This document shows, one piece after another, positions 6,702-12,966 of a stretch of DNA of 12,966 bases. Origin of the DNA: Helicobacter sp. (GTDB lineage Bacteria; Campylobacterota; Campylobacteria; Campylobacterales; Helicobacteraceae); NCBI GenBank assembly GCA_029257755.1, contig JARIAP010000071.1:1-12966 (forward strand), given 5' to 3'. The translations under genes and the position numbers were made by a program. Each line of letters opens with the position of its first letter. Within the stretch, counting starts at the first letter, position 1. The notes below the pieces were generated by a model that was not told the origin of the DNA, did not search any database, and saw only the letters and a list, made by a program, of their open reading frames with translations.

Positions 6702-6769
6702 TGTTTTTTAAAATTCTAGTTATTAAATGTATATGATTTCATTGCATACTTATATTATTAAGTTTATAT

Positions 6770-7747
6770 TTATTTGCAAATAAACTCTGCCATATCTAAG
6801 ATTCTATTAGCATATCCACTTTCATTGTCATACCAAGACATAATTTTTATCATATTGCCGACTTGTATGCTTAAATCTTTTGCAACAATGCTACTATAAG
6901 AACTACCCAAAAAATCACTACTAACACGATATTTTGTATCAAGTGTTAAAATATCTTTCATACTTGAATTGGCATAAGATTCTAACACATAATGTATTTC
7001 ATCAATATTTGATGCTTTATTGAGATAAAAATTTAAATCTGCCATAGATACATCTAATACCGGCACACGCAAACTTTGCCCGTGTATCTTTCCATCTAAA
7101 TTTGGTAATACTTTTTTTAAGCCTATTGCTGCACCAGTTGTTGTTGGTATTATATTATTTGCTGCTGCACGAGATCTTCTTTTATCTGTTTTATGTGCAT
7201 TATCAAGCAAATTTTGATCATTTGTATAGCTATGTATAGTAGTCATTGTAGCACTCAAAATGCCATAATGTTTTTCTAAAATTGCACAAATTGGAGCAAT
7301 ACAATTTGTTGTACATGATGCATTAGAAATAACTTTTTGGTTATCATATTTAAGATGATTTACACCATATACAAATGTAGGTGTATTGTCATGTGTTGGA
7401 GCTGATATAATTACTTTTTTTACGCCATTTTGTAAATGATGTTTAACAGAATCTGTTGTTAAAAATTTACCACTTGATTCTATTACCACATCTACATCAT
7501 TAAAGTTTATATCCTTTGTATCTATATGATTGCTAAGTATAATCTTTTGTCCATTTATGTATAAATTATTATTATCTAGTTTAATTTGTGCTTTAAATTC
7601 CCCATGTGTGCTATCAAATTCTATTAAGTAAGATAGAATCTCCCATTTAGCTATATCATTTAATGCTCTAATAGTATGCCCCCTATTAATTGCTTTACGC
7701 AATATAGTTCTCCCCATTCTTCCTAAGCCATTGATTCCTAGAGTCAT
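6770..7747 (-). CDS. gap: Glyceraldehyde-3-phosphate dehydrogenase, type I
   Basis: 325 residues. It reversibly oxidises glyceraldehyde 3-phosphate to 1,3-bisphosphoglycerate in glycolysis and gluconeogenesis. The NAD-binding motif is GINGLGRMGR (4-13), with Asp31 in LNDIA as expected for NAD preference. The active-site block SNASCTTNCIAP (141-152) has catalytic Cys145, with His172 in TTIHSYT. Further family signatures are KRRSRAAANNIIPTTTGAA (189-207), GQSLRVPV (223-230) and SWYDNESGYANR (304-315). The usual RVPTP or RVPVP motif reads RVPVLDVS here. The ATG has TTGGAG 7 bases upstream. No pgk follows downstream, so gap is transcribed alone. Whether it works mainly in the gluconeogenic direction cannot be read from sequence. 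Confidence 0.95.
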   Translation of the reverse strand: MTLGINGLGRMGRTILRKAINRGHTIRALNDIAKWEILSYLIEFDSTHGEFKAQIKLDNNNLYINGQKIILSNHIDTKDINFNDVDVVIESSGKFLTTDSVKHHLQNGVKKVIISAPTHDNTPTFVYGVNHLKYDNQKVISNASCTTNCIAPICAILEKHYGILSATMTTIHSYTNDQNLLDNAHKTDKRRSRAAANNIIPTTTGAAIGLKKVLPNLDGKIHGQSLRVPVLDVSMADLNFYLNKASNIDEIHYVLESYANSSMKDILTLDTKYRVSSDFLGSSYSSIVAKDLSIQVGNMIKIMSWYDNESGYANRILDMAEFICK

Positions 7748-7781
7748 AAATCACTCCAAATTTGATAGATTGTTATAAGAG

Positions 7782-7787
7782 ATTATA
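7782..7787 (-). promoter_or_regulatory. -10 box of gap promoter
   Basis: TATAAT on the minus strand in TTAAGCTATAATCTC, which predicts a start near 7776 and a leader of about 28 bases containing the gap ribosome site. It is one half of a divergent promoter region with the plus-strand operon. Confidence 0.5.
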
Positions 7788-7962
7788 GCTTAAAAATATA
7801 TAGTTATCCATTACAATCAATATCTATTGTATTAAATATTTATTAAATATATGATTTTTTGTATTTATTAATTCATCTTTAATTTATAATCTTTAGTTAA
7901 AAATACAATATATAAAAAGCAATTTTAATTGTTAATAAATTTTATTAAATTACATTTCTTTA

Positions 7963-7971
7963 TGATAAAAT
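7963..7971 (+). promoter_or_regulatory. Extended -10 promoter of the plus-strand operon
   Basis: TGATAAAAT, a TGn-TAAAAT extended -10 box 25 bases upstream of the first gene of the operon. The 248-base divergent spacer (7748-7996) otherwise holds only short AT-only inverted repeats such as 7836-7850, with no gene visible. Confidence 0.5.
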
Positions 7972-7996
7972 TAATAGATTTTTAAAAGTAGAAATA

Positions 7997-8845
7997 ATGG
8001 ATAAAAATATACACAATAAAACATTTACATACAATTATTTGCAATCTATGCTTATGCTTTATAGACAAGAATTAGTTGGAGATAAATATATAGACTTTAA
8101 TATAGCAGATATTAATCAAAATAATACAAACAATCAAAATACAATCAAAGAAATCAATACATCAAACAATGTGCAATCAAAAACCATACAAAGCCTAATA
8201 GATTTAGAGAAAAAAGTATCACAATGTAGATTATGTAGTTTATCAAATATGGTAAGAGAACATGATAGATTTTGTGGCATTACGCCAAAAAAATTTGAAT
8301 TTATAGATAATAACAAATTGATATTAAGTGATAAATTTCCAAAATTAGCCTTTATTGTAGAATCTTTAAATATTAAAAGTAATATAAAAATACCAAATAA
8401 TACACTAGAAAAGTTAGAGGATAACAAGCATAATAACATGATTTTTGATATTGCACAAAAAGTTTTTTTGTTAAGTAAAGAAAGTATTTTTTTGTTTCCA
8501 TTTTTTAAATGCGTAGATACAGATTTAAGTCAAAATATAAATACACATATCTATACGCAACCATTAAGCACACAAAGAAGAATATGTAGTGATTACTTAC
8601 ATATACAATTAGAATATGTAGAGTATGCAATATTTTTTGGTGAAAATATATGCAAAGATTTATTTGAGATAACATTAAAAGAAGCAAATGGAAAATTATT
8701 AGATTATTATACCCCAAATAATAAAAAAATAATATGTGTGTGTGTTCCAGATACAATGCAAATGCTAATTAATAGTAAGTTAAAAAAAGAAGCATTAATT
8801 AATTTTGTTTTACTAAAAAATGCAATTTGTGCAAATTCGTGCTAA
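7997..8845 (+). CDS. Degenerate family-4 uracil-DNA-glycosylase-like Fe-S protein
   Basis: 282 residues. The match is to the order of elements in family-4 UDG: a CxxC near the start of the domain (CRLC, 77-80), a core strand KLAFIVESL (116-124), FPFFKCVDTD (167-176) where the family has NVVKCRPP, RRICSDYLHIQLEYVEYAIF (194-213) where it has CRPYLERQLELLRPRVIV, and CVPDTMQMLINSKLKKEA (248-265) where it has HPSYLLRNPELKREA. Four cysteines (77, 80, 172, 197) sit where the 4Fe-4S ligands are expected. The catalytic motif GEAPG is replaced by VESLN, and the active-site His of the HPS motif by Val. Residues 1-65 are an Asn-rich extension. Base excision is therefore unlikely; a structural or DNA-binding role is inferred. 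The ribosome site is weak. It is the first gene of the probable operon. Confidence 0.65.
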   Translation: MDKNIHNKTFTYNYLQSMLMLYRQELVGDKYIDFNIADINQNNTNNQNTIKEINTSNNVQSKTIQSLIDLEKKVSQCRLCSLSNMVREHDRFCGITPKKFEFIDNNKLILSDKFPKLAFIVESLNIKSNIKIPNNTLEKLEDNKHNNMIFDIAQKVFLLSKESIFLFPFFKCVDTDLSQNINTHIYTQPLSTQRRICSDYLHIQLEYVEYAIFFGENICKDLFEITLKEANGKLLDYYTPNNKKIICVCVPDTMQMLINSKLKKEALINFVLLKNAICANSC

Positions 8846-8880
8846 AATATACCTTTATTTTAATTAAAGAAAGGATTAAA

Positions 8881-10125
8881 ATGTTTAACAAAAAAATAAC
8901 AATTATATTATTATTTATTGCTAATAGTATATTTTTTAATATAGTTACAGCAAAAGAACATATAATGTCTTCATTACCTACACCAGAACAAGAAGTTATA
9001 GATATTTCAACAAAGAAATGCTCAAAATCATGTCTTAACAAACTATTTGAAGAAGGAAAAGTTTTTAGTTTTATATCTTCATTTAAAGAAACAAATGATA
9101 AAAATTTATTAGACAAATACAATGATATAGGATATACACTTGATTTAACCATAAAACAAAATTTAACTGATTTACAAAAAGGTTTAAGGGTAGCCCTTTT
9201 AATACCACAAAAAAATATAGGCAGATATTCATCAACAAGTGCAGATGCCATATTATCATATTTAATTGCATATAACAGCGATTTTGAATTTAAGGTATTT
9301 GATTCTAAAACAGAGGATATAAATAATTTAAAAAATACTTATGAACAAATACAAAAAGGAGAATATGACTTAACAATAGCGATTTTAACGCCAAATGGAT
9401 TATCAAACTTATTGCAAAATGTAAATATATCATTACCAATGTTTATACCAACAATAAATCAAAAACAAGCAACACAATTTTCACCAAATAAAAATATTTT
9501 CTTTGGTGGTATAGATTATGAAAAACAAATAGATATGATTATATCTCTTGCAAATACAAAAAAATATCCATTAATAAGCCTTAATGATGATGGAATAGTA
9601 GGTAAGATGATAGGTAGTATTTTAAGCAATAGAGCAAATGTTATAAAACAAGAAAATATTGATACAAAAAAATCAACAAATTTTACTCAAACATTAGCTA
9701 AAATAAAATCTAACATAAGAAATTCTATGGTAGTGCTTAATACATCTATTATAAAAAGCGGTTTAATAGTCCCTCAAATTGGAAATGCTAATGCAATGCC
9801 AAATGCTTTTTTATCAACTCAAATAAATTATAATCCATCATTATTAAGCTTAATGCCACAAGAAGATTCTAAAAAATTATTTATTGTTAGTGCTATAAGC
9901 CCTATTCACCCAAATTTACTTGTGTTTAATGATATTTTAAGTGCAGACTTTCAATATGATTGGGTTAATTATGCCACAGCTTTATCTCTTGATATTTTTA
10001 TATCTAAAAACAATAAAAAAAGCGTTAGATTTTTTTCAGAATCTTTACAAGGAAACCAAATAATATATAATGATAGATTTTATGGAGTAAAAGATTCTCA
10101 TTTTGTGCCTGTTAAACTTAAATAA
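8881..10125 (+). CDS. Exported periplasmic-binding-protein-like (LpoA-like) protein
   Basis: 414 residues from the ATG at 8881, chosen because AAAGGA lies 5 bases upstream and because a signal peptide then begins at residue 1 (MFNKKITIILLFIANSIFF, probable cleavage after VTA at 24). No lipobox cysteine is seen, so it is probably soluble in the periplasm. A conserved-looking CSKSC motif with two cysteines four residues apart (47 and 51) precedes a helical segment (NKLFEEGKVFSFISSF). From residue 103 (RVALLIPQ) onward, alternating strands and helices resemble the type I periplasmic-binding fold found in branched-chain amino acid binding proteins and in LpoA-type penicillin-binding-protein activators. 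It starts 35 bases after the previous gene. The exact function is unknown; ligand binding or cell-wall synthase regulation is inferred from fold only. Confidence 0.6.
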   Translation: MFNKKITIILLFIANSIFFNIVTAKEHIMSSLPTPEQEVIDISTKKCSKSCLNKLFEEGKVFSFISSFKETNDKNLLDKYNDIGYTLDLTIKQNLTDLQKGLRVALLIPQKNIGRYSSTSADAILSYLIAYNSDFEFKVFDSKTEDINNLKNTYEQIQKGEYDLTIAILTPNGLSNLLQNVNISLPMFIPTINQKQATQFSPNKNIFFGGIDYEKQIDMIISLANTKKYPLISLNDDGIVGKMIGSILSNRANVIKQENIDTKKSTNFTQTLAKIKSNIRNSMVVLNTSIIKSGLIVPQIGNANAMPNAFLSTQINYNPSLLSLMPQEDSKKLFIVSAISPIHPNLLVFNDILSADFQYDWVNYATALSLDIFISKNNKKSVRFFSESLQGNQIIYNDRFYGVKDSHFVPVKLK

Positions 10126-10157
10126 ATATTTTATAAAGAATATGGAAACTAACTAAT

Positions 10158-10940
10158 ATGGAAGAACATGTAAATATTGAAGACTTAAGTATATTTTTAG
10201 GGCAATATGCAGCAGCTTTATTGTCAAATGGTGCTTACACCTCAAGAGTTTCTCGTTGCACACAAAGAATCGCAGAATCTTATGGTTATGATTTACACAT
10301 GATTGTTTGGCTAAAATATGTGAATCTAAGTATTTCACAAAAAAATAACTATGCAAACAGACGAACACAAGTTAGCTCAAATCCACCATTAAATGCAAAT
10401 TTAAGGATTATTTCAGAACTTAGTGCGTTAAGTTGGCAGATATATGATAACAACATAACACTAAAAGAAGCACAAATTAGATTTAAGCACATAATACAAA
10501 GTAAAGACTATAATTTTATATCAATGCTGTTTTTTGCTAGTCTTGCTAATGCTTCTTTTTGTAAATTATTTGATGGTGATATAGGTGCATTGTTATGTGT
10601 ATTTATGGGAACATTTGCAGGATTTGCTAGTAGATATTTTCTCTCTAAATTTCATATAGATATTAGAGGTATTTACATTATTGTATCTTTCATTTCTTCT
10701 TTTATCGCATATATTGGCGTATATTATGGAATAACAAAAACACCAGAAATAGCAATTGGTTTAAGTATATTGTATCTTATACCCGGAATACAAATTATTA
10801 ATGCCCTAACAGATGTTTTGCATGAATATACACTCATGGCTATTAGTAGAGGCATTAATATGGCTATTTTATTAATATGTATAGCAGTTGGTGCATACTT
10901 AACCTTGAGTATAGCACATGTGAGTATAATAAATGTTTAA
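10158..10940 (+). CDS. Threonine/serine exporter, ThrE N-terminal half (YjjP/DUF1212 type)
   Basis: 260 residues. ThrE-family transporters export threonine and serine across the inner membrane; in many bacteria the protein is split into a longer and a shorter subunit, as here. The cytoplasmic N-terminal domain shows NGAYTSRVSRCTQRIAESYGYD (24-45), the family's conserved first helix. About five membrane helices follow (121-138, 141-163, 171-191, 196-215, 233-255). The hallmark segment IPGIQIINALTDVLHEYTL (208-226) is present. A four-codon ORF (ATG GAA ACT AAC TAA, 10142-10156) ends one base before the start and repeats its ATATGGAA context. No good Shine-Dalgarno is visible. Substrate specificity is inferred from family only. 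Confidence 0.85.
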   Translation: MEEHVNIEDLSIFLGQYAAALLSNGAYTSRVSRCTQRIAESYGYDLHMIVWLKYVNLSISQKNNYANRRTQVSSNPPLNANLRIISELSALSWQIYDNNITLKEAQIRFKHIIQSKDYNFISMLFFASLANASFCKLFDGDIGALLCVFMGTFAGFASRYFLSKFHIDIRGIYIIVSFISSFIAYIGVYYGITKTPEIAIGLSILYLIPGIQIINALTDVLHEYTLMAISRGINMAILLICIAVGAYLTLSIAHVSIINV

Positions 10941-11544
10941 TTTACAAATACATCTTGATACACAGATACAAGAATTCTTATATACAAATTTTTTTAATAC
11001 AAATTCTATAGAACATGTTTTTTTTAAAACTATTTTTGCAATGATAGCTGGTTTTGGATTTGCATATGCAATTAATCCGCCAAAAAAGATTTTTTTAGGA
11101 ATTATATCCATTGCGGGATTAGGATATTTTATACGCTCTATATTCCTACAAATTCCTATATTTAGTCTTGCAGGTGCTAGTTTTTGTGCTGCATTATGTA
11201 TGGGATTTGCTACTATGTTTATAGCAAAATACACAAAAACTCCCGCAGAAATTATAGTTTTTCCAGCATTATTACCAATGTTTCCGGGTAGCTATGGGTA
11301 TAAAAGCATATTATCAATATTAGTATTTACACAACATGCAGATAAACCAGAACAATTAGGATATTTATTGATGTTTTTTAATAATCTAGCAACAATGTTA
11401 TCTGTATCTCTATCACTTGTAGCAGGTGTACTTGTAACATTTATAGTATTTCATGAGCAAAGTTTCATGATGACTAGAGGGACAAAAAAACAATCAATAT
11501 ATAAAATCTTAAGAGAATTGAGAAAACAAAAAAATAAAAAATAA
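10933..11544 (+). CDS. Threonine/serine exporter, ThrE C-terminal half (YjjB/DUF3815 type)
   Basis: 203 residues. This is the partner subunit of the gene just upstream; the ATG overlaps the upstream stop region by 8 bases (ATGTTTAA), so the two are translationally coupled and presumably assemble one-to-one. It has about five membrane helices between 32 and 172. Family landmarks are FAYAINPPKKIFLG (43-56) and PALLPMFPGSYGYKS (111-125), which matches the conserved Pro-Gly loop of the ThrE_2 domain. The C-terminus (182-203) is highly basic and cytoplasmic. It is the last gene of the plus-strand operon before a hairpin. Confidence 0.85.
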   Translation: MFNLQIHLDTQIQEFLYTNFFNTNSIEHVFFKTIFAMIAGFGFAYAINPPKKIFLGIISIAGLGYFIRSIFLQIPIFSLAGASFCAALCMGFATMFIAKYTKTPAEIIVFPALLPMFPGSYGYKSILSILVFTQHADKPEQLGYLLMFFNNLATMLSVSLSLVAGVLVTFIVFHEQSFMMTRGTKKQSIYKILRELRKQKNKK

Positions 11545-11553
11545 TTTTTATAT

Positions 11554-11583
11554 ACAATGCAAATTCAATATAAGTTGCATTGT
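11554..11583. terminator. Hairpin between convergent thrE-type genes and rpsU
   Basis: ACAATGCAA (11554-11562) and TTGCATTGT (11575-11583) form a perfect 9-bp stem with a 12-base loop. It lies 10 bases after the exporter stop and 27 bases beyond the rpsU stop. Only an imperfect T/A-rich tail follows on either strand, so termination is plausible but not certain. Confidence 0.5.
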
Positions 11584-11610
11584 TGTCTTGTAGCAATAAT
11601 TTTTGATAGC

Positions 11611-11823
11611 TTATAATCTAGATTCATATCTTCTTAGCATATAAAGTCGTTTAAGCATTTTTTTCTTAGCATTAATTTTACGCTTTTTTCTTTGTTCTGT
11701 TGCAGATTCAAAAAACCTTCTTGAACGACACTCTGTTACGATTAAATTTCTATCGGCTTGTTTTTTAAACCTTCTGTAAGCTTCATCAAAAGTTTCGCTT
11801 TCTTTTATTTTAATACCAGGCAT
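11611..11823 (-). CDS. rpsU: 30S ribosomal protein S21
   Basis: 70 residues from the ATG at 11823 ([19 protein letters not shown]), the family's usual start, with TAGGTG upstream. An ATG six codons earlier (MKVGDS) is in frame but lacks a site and would leave a leader of only about 12 bases. S21 binds the 3' end region of 16S rRNA and helps initiation. The signature [21 protein letters not shown] and the very basic C-terminus ending [14 protein letters not shown] are typical of Campylobacterota. It is monocistronic with its own promoter, convergent with the exporter operon. Confidence 0.95.
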   Translation of the reverse strand: MPGIKIKESETFDEAYRRFKKQADRNLIVTECRSRRFFESATEQRKKRKINAKKKMLKRLYMLRRYESRL

Positions 11824-11859
11824 ACTATCACCTACTTTCATTATAAGATAAAAGCTGTT

Positions 11860-11868
11860 ATTATAGCA
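11860..11868 (-). promoter_or_regulatory. Extended -10 promoter of rpsU
   Basis: Minus strand TGCTATAAT, a perfect extended -10 box. The predicted start near 11853 gives a leader of about 30 bases before the chosen rpsU ATG. It lies between rpsU and the 3' end of the MATE gene. Confidence 0.6.
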
Positions 11869-11895
11869 TAAATATTTATTTATTTGATAAATAAT

Positions 11896-12966
11896 TTAAA
11901 CTACTGCTTTTCCTTGCCATTTTTTACTTTTCCATCTATAACAATTTACTATCCCACGCAAAAATTCATCACATAAAAATCCAATCCAAACACCTAATAT
12001 ACCAAATCCAGCAAAAAAGCACAATGAATATCCAACCGGCAAAGATACACCAAACATAAATACACATCCGCTAAAACATGGAAATCTAGCATCACCACTA
12101 GCACGCAAGGAATTAACCATAATAATATTAAAAGTCCTTGATACTTCAAGAAATATAGAAAGCGTAAAAAGCGGTATCATAAGGATTCTTAACTCTTCTA
12201 ATAAATCTAAAGAATCCATAATAAAACCTTGCATACAAAAATTAATCAATGATACAACAAAGGAGCTAAAAACACTAAAATATAAAGCATACCAAGTATG
12301 TTTATATGCTATATTGTCTTTTTTAGCCCCAACAAGTTTGCCTATTATTATTTCATTAGCAACACTTATTGCTTGTCCTGTTAGCATTATTAAAAGTGAA
12401 ATTTGAAAATATATAGTTTGAACACTTAAACTATCTTTACCTAATTTTGCAACAAAAGAAAAAGCGATAGTATATTGCACAATCCAAAGTAAATTTTCTC
12501 CAGCAGAAAATCCCCCAATGCCTAAAATTTTACCCAATATAGACTTTTCTATAACTATCATTTTTTTTAATTTTAATGGAATTTTAAGTTTAAAGATAAT
12601 TAAAATAATAAGCAAAATAATTGCAATTAAGCGTCCTATGATAGTGGATAAACCAACTCCAAATAATTCTAAATTAGTAAAATTAAGAACATAATAATTT
12701 CCAATCAATGTAGCCATATCCATTATAAATGCTACAAACATTACCCAATAAGCCATATTATAAACTCTCACAACAGCTGCTAACACAATGCCTATTGCAT
12801 CAAAAAACAAACATATTCCAAGCAAATGCAAATAAATTTCACTATCCTTTAAAAGCTCTTGTGGAATTTGCATATATCTTAATAAAATTTCTCCATGCCA
12901 TAATATTAAAGCCCCGCATATAAAACCTAACATAGTATTCAAAAACAAACTTTGGTAAATAACTTT
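11896..12966 (-). CDS. MATE-family multidrug efflux transporter, 5' end outside window
   Basis: At least 356 residues are visible and the frame stays open to the right edge (KVIYQSLFLNTMLG...), so the N-terminus, perhaps 90 residues compared with the usual 440-460, is missing. About ten hydrophobic helices are seen, with MATE landmarks: VRVYNMAYWVMFVAF in the first half, GGFSAGENLLWIVQY at the start of the second bundle, and NSLRASGDARFPCF plus GFGILGVWIGFLCDEFLRGI in the second half. These transporters export drugs, dyes or metabolites by H+ or Na+ antiport; the ion and substrate are not decided by the visible part. No conserved partner gene is adjacent, and it ends 28 bases before the rpsU promoter. 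Confidence 0.88.
   Translation of the reverse strand, partial: KVIYQSLFLNTMLGFICGALILWHGEILLRYMQIPQELLKDSEIYLHLLGICLFFDAIGIVLAAVVRVYNMAYWVMFVAFIMDMATLIGNYYVLNFTNLELFGVGLSTIIGRLIAIILLIILIIFKLKIPLKLKKMIVIEKSILGKILGIGGFSAGENLLWIVQYTIAFSFVAKLGKDSLSVQTIYFQISLLIMLTGQAISVANEIIIGKLVGAKKDNIAYKHTWYALYFSVFSSFVVSLINFCMQGFIMDSLDLLEELRILMIPLFTLSIFLEVSRTFNIIMVNSLRASGDARFPCFSGCVFMFGVSLPVGYSLCFFAGFGILGVWIGFLCDEFLRGIVNCYRWKSKKWQGKAVV

Noticed and set aside
6748-6763. ACTTA/TAAGT hairpin after gap as a terminator
   Set aside because: The 5-bp AT-only stem has no following T-run and is too weak to call.
8827-8880. In-frame extension of the exported protein upstream of 8881 (MCKFVLKYTFILIKERIK)
   Set aside because: It overlaps the previous gene's end, lacks a ribosome site and would spoil the signal peptide; the ATG at 8881 has AAAGGA at the right distance.
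8799-9251. Minus-strand ORF of 150 codons across two plus-strand genes
   Set aside because: It lies antisense to the signal peptide and N-terminal part of a convincing exported protein; its composition looks like reverse-strand AT-rich translation.
10899-11234. Minus-strand ORF of 111 codons over the exporter genes
   Set aside because: It is antisense to well-supported ThrE-family genes and has no family features.
1-12966. tRNA genes, CRISPR arrays, insertion sequences
   Set aside because: No cloverleaf-like or regularly spaced repeats, transposase motifs or terminal inverted repeats were seen.

Overview
The window is very AT-rich, densely coded bacterial DNA. The gene content points to a Helicobacter-type member of the Campylobacterota: a compact exbB-exbD-tonB cluster, a 70-residue ribosomal protein S21 with the repeat-free basic C-terminus typical of this phylum, a GDP-fucose synthase, and promoters made of an extended -10 box (TGnTATAAT) without a clear -35 box. 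The presence of argB argues against H. pylori, which lacks arginine biosynthesis, and fits an enterohepatic Helicobacter or a relative better. The species assignment is inference.

Left part (1-1260, minus strand): an accessory-looking patch. A partial gene leaves the window at base 1 and changes reading frame at a T-run. Upstream of it is a two-helix membrane protein with a basic, Ser/Gln/Asn-rich N-terminus and a PH-like C-terminal half. Upstream of that lies a 16-codon protein tail with no body or start. None of these has a function I can name with confidence.

Middle part (1265-7747, all minus strand): housekeeping and envelope genes. fcl (GDP-L-fucose synthase, with an unusual internal insertion) and rarA (AAA+ ATPase of stalled forks) are separated by 2 bases and probably share one promoter. 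argB (N-acetylglutamate kinase) stands alone. exbB-exbD-tonB form one transcription unit for energising outer-membrane receptors, with TTG starts for the first two genes and overlapping or adjacent reading frames. gap (glyceraldehyde-3-phosphate dehydrogenase) follows after a gene-poor 400-base gap. That gap holds a perfect 22-base palindrome and a tiny ORF with a perfect ribosome binding site buried in an inverted repeat.

Right part (7997-11544, plus strand): a probable operon divergent from gap. It comprises a degenerate family-4 uracil-DNA-glycosylase-like protein that keeps the four presumed Fe-S cysteines but not the catalytic motifs, an exported protein with a periplasmic-binding-protein-like fold, and the two halves of a split ThrE-type threonine/serine exporter whose genes overlap by 8 bases. 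A 9-bp hairpin separates this from rpsU (S21), which faces it. A MATE-family efflux protein on the minus strand leaves the window at the right edge with its N-terminus missing.

Across the whole window the palindromic heptamer AGAWTCT is strikingly frequent (21 by eye).
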